Of a stretch of 6,639 nt of DNA, positions 1 to 3,654 are shown in pieces. The translations under genes and the position numbers were made by a program. The notes beneath the pieces are model-generated. The model saw nothing but the letters and a program-made list of their open reading frames with translations. It did not search any database and had not been told where the DNA came from. Where the stretch lies: the NCBI GenBank assembly GCA_028678715.1, contig JAJRCY010000050.1:1-6639 (forward strand), read 5' to 3'. Numbering within the stretch: position 1 is the first letter of the stretch; every line of letters begins with the position of its first letter. The stretch comes from Methanomicrobiales archaeon (GTDB lineage: Archaea > Halobacteriota > Methanomicrobia > Methanomicrobiales > JACTUA01).

Positions 1-1
1 C

Positions 2-1180
2 CTCAACAAGGTACCGGACACGGACCGGATGGAGGAGGTCATCGTTGGCGGGGCGGTGGTGGCGGCCATCCGGTACCTGCCGGGAGAGTGCCGGTGGGAG
101 CCCCTCCCCCGCGTGGCCGCGGCACCGCTGATGCGGCCGGCCCGCCGCGTGGTGGTGGTGGACACGGGGGCAGTCCCCTCCATCCGGGAGGGGGCGAGCG
201 TGCTCGCACCGGGGCTTCTCTCCATTGACGACGCGGTGGCGGCCGGTGACGAGGTCTGCATCCTGGACCGGGACGGTGGCTGGGCCGGCGTGGGCCGGGC
301 ACGGGTGGGAGCCCGGGAAGCCCGGGCAATGGAGAAGGGGCAGGTGGTGAAGACACGGAAGAACATGCCGGGGGTGTGCGTCCCGGGCCCTGCCACCTGG
401 GAACAGGCGGTGGAGGCGAACCGGGACGTGCTGGCCCGGGCCGAGGAGGCGGCCACGGGGTTCATCCGTGGGGTGCGGGACCGGCACCCGGACCTTCCCC
501 CCACGGTCTCCTATTCCGGCGGCAAGGACAGCCTGGCCACGCTCCTCCTGGTGGGGAAGGCCATCGGGAAGGTACCCCTGATCTTCGCCGACTCCGGCCT
601 GGAGTTCCCGGAGACGTATGCGAACGTCGATACCGTCACGGAACGGTACGGTCTGGAGGTGGTCCGGGCCCACCACGGCGGCCGGTTCCAGGAGGAGATG
701 GCCGTGAGAGGACCCCCCGCCGTGGACGCCCGGTGGTGCTGCCGCACCTGCAAGCTGGCGCCGGTTGCAGAGGCCATCCGCGCCCGGTGGGGGGAGTGCC
801 TCTCCTTCATCGGCCAGCGGCGCTACGAGTCCGCGAAGCGGGCCGCCTCCGCACGGGTCTGGCGGAACCCGAACGTGCCGGTGCAGCTGGCTGCCGCCCC
901 CCTCCAGCACTGGACGGCGCTCCACGTCTGGCTCTACCTGTTCCGGGAGCAGGCACCGTACAACACCCTCTACGAACAGGGGATGGACCGCATCGGGTGC
1001 TACATGTGCCCCAGCAGCGATATGGCGGTGATGGAGCGGATCCGGGCGCTGCACCCGACTCTGTGGGCAGAGTGGGAACAGGCCCTGGAGGCGTGGAGGG
1101 AGCGGCAGGGGCTCCCGGGCGAGTGGGTGAGCCGGGGTCTCTGGCGCAGGAAGGCTGCGGCAGGGGGTGCACCGGGATGA
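2..1180 (+). CDS. PUA-domain PP-loop protein, PAPS reductase-like (5' partial)
   Basis: The reading frame is open from base 2 (LNKVPDTDR) into the first ATG at 29, so the true start lies left of the window. Numbering from that ATG, residues about 37-113 look like a PUA RNA-binding domain (VDTGAVPSIREGASVLAPG, then GDEV). Residues 161-168 are the PP-loop SYSGGKDS, which binds ATP and adenylates substrates in the adenine-nucleotide alpha-hydrolase superfamily. Cysteines follow in two groups: WCCRTC (C237, C238, C241) and CYMC (C324, C327). This resembles the CC...CxxC pattern that holds a [4Fe-4S] cluster in assimilatory APS reductases. Automated annotation would probably say phosphoadenosine phosphosulfate reductase. 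From memory, methanogen relatives carry an N-terminal zinc ribbon, which would be off-window. A PUA domain fits RNA thiolation better than sulfate reduction, but that is inference. The stop overlaps the hisH start. Confidence 0.85.
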   Translation, partial: LNKVPDTDRMEEVIVGGAVVAAIRYLPGECRWEPLPRVAAAPLMRPARRVVVVDTGAVPSIREGASVLAPGLLSIDDAVAAGDEVCILDRDGGWAGVGRARVGAREARAMEKGQVVKTRKNMPGVCVPGPATWEQAVEANRDVLARAEEAATGFIRGVRDRHPDLPPTVSYSGGKDSLATLLLVGKAIGKVPLIFADSGLEFPETYANVDTVTERYGLEVVRAHHGGRFQEEMAVRGPPAVDARWCCRTCKLAPVAEAIRARWGECLSFIGQRRYESAKRAASARVWRNPNVPVQLAAAPLQHWTALHVWLYLFREQAPYNTLYEQGMDRIGCYMCPSSDMAVMERIRALHPTLWAEWEQALEAWRERQGLPGEWVSRGLWRRKAAAGGAPG

Positions 1181-1779
1181 GCCGGGTCGCCATCGTGGAT
1201 TATGGTCTCGGCAACCTCCGGTCCGTGATGCGGGGGCTGGAGAAGGCGGGGGCAACGCCCGTCATTACCACGGACGGGGAGGAGATTGCCGCCGCGGACG
1301 GGATCGTGCTCCCCGGCGTGGGTGCCTTCCGGGACGGGATGGACCAGCTGGGGCCGCTGCGGGAGATCGTCATGTCGTCGGCCCGAAAGGTTCCGTTGCT
1401 TGGGATCTGCCTGGGGATGCAGATGCTTCTCGAGTGGTCCGAGGAGCACGGCCTCCACCGGGGGCTGGGACTCGTGCCCGGCCGGGTGGTCCGGTTCCCC
1501 TCAGTTCCGGGATTCAAGGTCCCCCACATGGGGTGGAATACCCTGGAGAAGCAGGGGGATGACCCGCTGATGGAGGGGCTTCCGGACGACGTGTATGTGT
1601 ACTTTGTCCATTCCTACCACGCGGTGACAGAACCGCGGTACACCGTCACCACCACGGGCTACTGTGTGCCGTTTGCGTCCGCCATCCGGAACGGGAAGGT
1701 GTACGGGGTACAGTTCCACCCGGAGAAGAGCGGGGACACGGGGCTCCGGATCCTCCGGAACTTCATCGGGATGCTGTGA
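1177..1779 (+). CDS. hisH: Imidazole glycerol phosphate synthase, glutaminase subunit HisH
   Basis: A 200-residue class I glutamine amidotransferase, the usual length for HisH. It hydrolyses glutamine and passes ammonia to HisF, which makes imidazole-glycerol phosphate and AICAR from PRFAR in cytosolic histidine synthesis. The start MSRVAIVDYGLGNLRSV is typical of the family. PGVG at 46-49 forms the oxyanion-hole region, the nucleophile is C78 in GICLGMQ, and the other triad residues are H181 and E183 in QFHPEKS. The FVHSYH segment at 143-148 is also typical. The start is set by homology: the frame stays open far upstream, but that stretch is a shadow of the preceding gene. The ATG overlaps the upstream TGA (ATGA), with no strong Shine-Dalgarno, so translational coupling is likely. 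HisF is not in the window. Confidence 0.96.
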   Translation: MSRVAIVDYGLGNLRSVMRGLEKAGATPVITTDGEEIAAADGIVLPGVGAFRDGMDQLGPLREIVMSSARKVPLLGICLGMQMLLEWSEEHGLHRGLGLVPGRVVRFPSVPGFKVPHMGWNTLEKQGDDPLMEGLPDDVYVYFVHSYHAVTEPRYTVTTTGYCVPFASAIRNGKVYGVQFHPEKSGDTGLRILRNFIGML

Positions 1780-1789
1780 CCCGTTCAGA

Positions 1790-1808
1790 TAAATTTCTCT
1801 TCTTATTC
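1790..1808 (+). terminator. Pyrimidine-rich tract after hisH
   Basis: Eleven bases after the hisH stop comes a T-rich run (TTTCTCTTCTTATT, 1794-1807) in an otherwise GC-rich region. Archaeal RNA polymerase commonly terminates at such tracts without needing a hairpin. A 6-bp hairpin (AGGATG/CATCCT, 1822-1841) follows and may contribute. Confidence 0.45.
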
Positions 1809-1854
1809 CCGTCTCCTGGGGAGGATGTGGTATTTCATCCTGAGTGTGGGTGGT

Positions 1855-1913
1855 GGGACGCTCCAGGGGGGACTGCGTCCCCCCCACCGCGTGGGCGCCC
1901 CCCCGTGAGGATG
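1855..1913 (-). repeat. Dispersed hairpin repeat, copy 1 (inverted)
   Basis: Read on the minus strand, this 59-base copy matches the copy at 1969-2022. The first 27 bases agree at 23 positions without gaps, including GCCCACGCGG exactly, and the last nine bases GAGCGTCCC are identical. The centre is an 8-bp perfect hairpin (GGGGGGAC, loop TGC, GTCCCCCC; 1866-1884), longer than in other copies and changed in sequence while still able to pair. That supports selection on, or regeneration of, the structure. Confidence 0.75.
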
Positions 1914-1968
1914 AGCAGATCTTCGGTTGCCTCAGATACTGCGTCCTCCCAGAAAGGTTGGATCACCC

Positions 1969-2022
1969 CATCCTCCCCGGGGGATGCCCACGCGGCGGGG
2001 GCGGAGCCCCCGAGAGCGTCCC
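1969..2022 (+). repeat. Dispersed hairpin repeat, copy 2
   Basis: A 54-base copy with two consecutive hairpins. The first is the near-palindrome CATCCTCCCCGGGGGATG (1969-1986). The second pairs CGGGGGC (1996-2002) with GCCCCCG (2006-2012) over a GGA loop, and ACGC (1990-1993) pairs with GCGT (2016-2019) outside it. It aligns without gaps to 2801-2854 at 46 of 54 positions by my count. Confidence 0.8.
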
Positions 2023-2082
2023 TGTAGAACAAGGAAAATGTATTGAACCCAATGACCCACTCAAGGATGACCCAAGAGGGCC

Positions 2083-2113
2083 GCGGCGGGGGCGGTAGCC
2101 CCCAAGAGAGTCC
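2083..2113 (+). repeat. Dispersed hairpin repeat, copy 3 (core only)
   Basis: The core GCGGCGGGGGCGG is shared with copy 2. The hairpin is GGGGGC (2088-2093), loop GGTA, GCCCCC (2098-2103), followed by AAGAGAGTCCC in place of GAGAGCGTCCC. The 5' hairpin of the full repeat is not recognisable, so this is a degraded or partial copy. Confidence 0.55.
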
Positions 2114-2130
2114 CCCGTCCCTGGCTGCCT

Positions 2131-2163
2131 GGAAAAAGGAGTGGAGAAAAATTCCCTCGGGGA
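2131..2163 (-). terminator. Terminator after the small membrane-protein gene
   Basis: On the minus strand, just past the stop at 2174, there is a short hairpin TCCC-CGA-GGGA (2163-2153). It is followed at once by ATTTTT (2152-2147), and a second TTTTT lies at 2137-2133. Repeated T5 tracts are the usual archaeal termination signal; the hairpin stem is only 4 bp. Confidence 0.5.
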
Positions 2164-2173
2164 CGGGATGCAG

Positions 2174-2593
2174 TTATGATCCTGCACTCCCTTCCCTTTT
2201 CAGGACCCAGGCAAAGGGAATCGCGATCAGGTCACCGATGACAAACGTCGCGAAGATAACGGCCTGGATCCAGCTGTACTGGGCCACACTCCCTGCCACC
2301 ACGTTCGGGAGAAAGACTGCCAGGAACCACACGACCTTATAGCACAGCTGCAGGAGAAGCACGGGGACAAACTTCAGCGGCGAGAGCAACCCGAGGATGG
2401 CCAGTATGCCAAAGGCCACGTAGACACTCGCCGCAATCCCCATGAGCGGGGGAGCCTGCTCCGGCCACCCGAACATTGCCTGAATTGTTGCCGGGCTTGC
2501 CAGCACACCCAGCCCGATACCCCCTGACACGAGAATCGTGTAGAGGTACATCCCTTTCAACCATCCAAAACGAATTCCCGCCTGTTCTGCCAT
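2174..2593 (-). CDS. Small four-helix membrane protein of unknown function
   Basis: A 139-residue hydrophobic protein with four predicted membrane segments, at about residues 12-33, 50-70, 75-97 and 109-131. The tail LKREGSAGS is short and polar. SPLKFVPVLLLQLCYK at the start of helix 3 and FVIGDLIAIPF in helix 4 look like conserved signatures, with charged K74, K86 and D121 at or in the membrane. Size and topology recall DoxX-like proteins, but I do not recognise a named family and assign no function. The frame extends to an ATG at 2647, but the ATG at 2593 is preferred: GGGAGGGG lies 7 bases upstream, and the TATA box predicts transcription starting near 2637, inside the longer form. It appears to be a single-gene unit, convergent with hisH. 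Confidence 0.8.
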   Translation of the reverse strand: MAEQAGIRFGWLKGMYLYTILVSGGIGLGVLASPATIQAMFGWPEQAPPLMGIAASVYVAFGILAILGLLSPLKFVPVLLLQLCYKVVWFLAVFLPNVVAGSVAQYSWIQAVIFATFVIGDLIAIPFAWVLKREGSAGS

Positions 2594-2600
2594 GGAAATC

Positions 2601-2608
2601 CCCCTCCC
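2601..2608 (-). promoter_or_regulatory. Shine-Dalgarno of the small membrane-protein gene
   Basis: GGGAGGGG on the minus strand ends 7 bases before the ATG at 2593, which decides that start over the upstream in-frame ATG. Its first three G residues also form the base of the leader hairpin at 2606-2633, so its exposure may depend on that fold. Confidence 0.65.
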
Positions 2609-2633
2609 GGGGAACCACCTCCGGTTCTCCGGG
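2606..2633 (-). promoter_or_regulatory. Leader hairpin exposing a GGAGGU loop
   Basis: In the minus-strand transcript CCCGGAGAACC (2633-2623) pairs with GGUUCCCCGGG (2616-2606). That gives ten base pairs and one A·C mismatch, closing a six-base loop GGAGGU. With transcription predicted to start near 2637, the hairpin would sit at the extreme 5' end of the mRNA. The loop is itself a perfect Shine-Dalgarno-like sequence but lies too far from the ATG (23 bases between) to serve it directly. Confidence 0.55.
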
Positions 2634-2658
2634 ATTGAGGGACCCATTCGCCTCCGGG

Positions 2659-2666
2659 TATATAAA
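2659..2666 (-). promoter_or_regulatory. Archaeal TATA box of the small membrane-protein gene
   Basis: TTTATATA on the minus strand matches the archaeal box A consensus. With the usual 25-base spacing the transcript starts near 2637, giving a leader of about 44 bases to the ATG at 2593. The box is flanked by GGG(T) and (A)CCC, so it lies within a short inverted repeat (2656-2669). Confidence 0.7.
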
Positions 2667-2758
2667 CCCTTGCCTGAGGGATACGAAGTTCGTGGATCCG
2701 ACAGAAACCCAACCGCTTCTCCGCTCCGGCAGCCCTTTGAGGATGGGGCTGATCATCG

Positions 2759-2778
2759 GATTCCTTGGATGAGGAATC
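2759..2778. repeat. Short inverted repeat
   Basis: GATTCCT (2759-2765) and AGGAATC (2772-2778) form a perfect 7-bp stem with a six-base loop (TGGATG). CGG and CCG outside could extend it around a two-base bulge. No T-tract follows on either strand, so it is not an obvious terminator; it may be a protein-binding site or chance. Confidence 0.4.
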
Positions 2779-2800
2779 TACCGGAAAAGGAAGATCTCCA

Positions 2801-2854
2801 TATCCTCCGCGGGAGATGGCTACGCGGCGGGGGCGAAGCCCCCGCGAGCGTCTC
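2801..2854 (+). repeat. Dispersed hairpin repeat, copy 4
   Basis: A full 54-base copy, 46 of 54 identical to 1969-2022 without gaps. The main hairpin CGGGGGC (2828-2834)/GCCCCCG (2838-2844) closes a GAA loop, and ACGC (2822-2825) again pairs with GCGT (2848-2851) outside it. The GCGAAGC tip is a known unusually stable DNA mini-hairpin. The 5' half (TATCCTCCGCGGGAGATG) can also form a short stem. Confidence 0.8.
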
Positions 2855-2914
2855 ACTCGTAATCGGTGAATACTTATTACCATCTCCTCATTTTCCGAGA
2901 ATACTTCAGGAGGA

Positions 2915-2945
2915 GCGGCGGGGGCAGATCCCCCAAAAGCATCCA
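2915..2945 (+). repeat. Dispersed hairpin repeat, copy 5 (degraded)
   Basis: Shares the core GCGGCGGGGGC with the other copies, then CCCCC and AAAAGCATCC in the positions of CCCCCGAGAGCGTCC. The hairpin is GGGGG (2920-2924) with CCCCC (2930-2934) around a five-base loop, and the outer ACGC/GCGT stem is lost. It lies only 60 bases after copy 4, in the same orientation. Confidence 0.5.
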
Positions 2946-2954
2946 GAGTTCAGG

Positions 2955-2993
2955 AAAAAGAGTGGAAACATGGGATTGTGGGAGATTGAAAAA
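2955..2993 (-). terminator. T-tracts after the winged-helix gene
   Basis: On the minus strand, 16 bases beyond the stop at 3010, comes CCCCGTTTTTC (T5 at 2993-2989), and a second T5 lies at 2959-2955. Tandem T-tracts in a GC-rich setting fit archaeal intrinsic termination of the alaS-regulator transcript. I see no convincing hairpin before them. Confidence 0.45.
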
Positions 2994-3009
2994 CGGGGAT
3001 GGGGGAACG

Positions 3010-3654
3010 TCACCGCTCCCGGTACCACCGGAGGGTCTCGTTCCCCATCAGCACGAGCACCACCACCACCCCGCCGAAGAAGACCAGGAGCGGGATCCAG
3101 TTGAAGCCGGGGGCTGCGACCGGGAGACCACCGGCAGGAGCGGTGGCCTGGGGAGATACTGCGGGAGAGGCAACCCCTTCCGAGAGCTTGTCCGAGGTGA
3201 CCCTCACGAACTGTTCCCCGGCACCGCTCACCTCCTCGGGACCGATCCCCGGCACCGCCCCGATGCCGAGCATCGGCGAGAGGATGGCGGCCATGATACC
3301 CGCGAACATGACGAGGGTGAAGAGGGAGGTGTACTTCAGGAGCAGGCCCTTGAGATCGCCCCGCTTGGGGACCACGATCAGGAGCTGGTCCCGGAGGCCG
3401 TAGACCTTCACCTCCCGGCCCTTCACGGACCACCGCCGCTCCGCCACCTCGATCAGGCCTGCGTCCAGCAGGTTCTCCAGGTGGTACTGGACCGTGGTGA
3501 TGGGGATCTGGAGCTCCCCGGCTACCTGGGTGGAGGTCCGCTTCTCCCCCTTCAGCAGGTTCAGGATGCCAGTGGCCGTGCCGCTGGCCATCGCCTTCGC
3601 GATCTTCTTGGCCCGCTCATCGCCCGGTTCCAGGATCACAACGCCTTCAACCAT
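3010..3654 (-). CDS. Membrane-anchored winged-helix (ArsR-like) regulator
   Basis: A 214-residue protein. Residues about 20-90 form a winged helix-turn-helix: STQVAGELQI, then recognition helix PITTVQYHLENLLDAGLI (51-68), then a wing ending in GREVKVYGL (79-87). Two hydrophobic segments follow, at about 104-130 and 186-203, separated by a low-complexity Ala/Pro/Ser/Gly loop. The protein ends in a short basic tail (ETLRWYRER). The DNA-binding domain should be cytoplasmic and the loop extracytoplasmic. Archaea have many such membrane-tethered one-component regulators; the target and signal of this one are unknown. I chose the ATG at 3654, which starts just inside the alaS end (8-bp overlap, ATGGTTGA), because the extra 22 residues of the longer form are alaS shadow. 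No good Shine-Dalgarno is visible, so translational coupling to alaS is likely. Confidence 0.85.
   Translation of the reverse strand: MVEGVVILEPGDERAKKIAKAMASGTATGILNLLKGEKRTSTQVAGELQIPITTVQYHLENLLDAGLIEVAERRWSVKGREVKVYGLRDQLLIVVPKRGDLKGLLLKYTSLFTLVMFAGIMAAILSPMLGIGAVPGIGPEEVSGAGEQFVRVTSDKLSEGVASPAVSPQATAPAGGLPVAAPGFNWIPLLVFFGGVVVVLVLMGNETLRWYRER

Larger units (their letters stand above)
1855..2022. repeat. Large imperfect palindrome from two opposed repeat copies
   Basis: Copies 1 and 2 face each other across about 55 bases (1914-1968). Exact complementary blocks include GGGACGCTC (1855-1863) with GAGCGTCCC (2014-2022), and CCGCGTGGGC (1887-1896) with GCCCACGCGG (1986-1995). The arms also share GAGGATG and GATC blocks near the centre. 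The region could fold as one long hairpin or as four separate ones. I saw no target-site duplication at the edges. Confidence 0.65.
1780..2173. other. Convergent intergenic region with hairpin repeats
   Basis: This gap lies between the ends of hisH (plus) and the small membrane-protein gene (minus). It holds terminator-like T-tracts at both edges and three copies of a GC-rich hairpin repeat (1855-1913, 1969-2022, about 2083-2113). The short reading frames here are proline/glycine-rich, lack a believable start or Shine-Dalgarno and match nothing I recognise, so I call no gene. Confidence 0.7.
2594..3009. other. Intergenic region: promoter, repeats and terminators
   Basis: Between two minus-strand genes. 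It holds the leader and TATA box of the left gene (2594-2669), a 7-bp inverted repeat (2759-2778), two hairpin-repeat copies (2801-2854 and about 2915-2945) and T-tracts that probably end the alaS-regulator transcript (2955-2993). The octamer GAATACTT occurs at 2868 and again at 2899. I see no gene; reading frames crossing it run into the antisense of neighbours. Confidence 0.65.

Noticed and set aside
376..1176. Long open frame that runs in phase into hisH and would extend it by 267 residues
   Set aside because: It is Gly/Arg/Pro-rich shadow coding of the PP-loop gene in another frame. HisH homology begins exactly at the ATG at 1177, and the length of 200 residues from there is normal.
1776..2098. 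Small proteins encoded in the hisH-downstream gap
   Set aside because: Frames of 65-84 residues overlap one another on both strands, are made of the GC hairpin repeats, and have no Shine-Dalgarno or recognisable motif.
2594..2647. Upstream ATG at 2647 as start of the small membrane protein
   Set aside because: It is only 11 bases from the TATA box and upstream of the predicted transcription start, and its extra 18 residues are polar. The ATG at 2593 has a good Shine-Dalgarno.
1855..2945. CRISPR array
   Set aside because: The repeats are irregularly spaced, occur in both orientations, differ from each other and have no spacers of uniform length.
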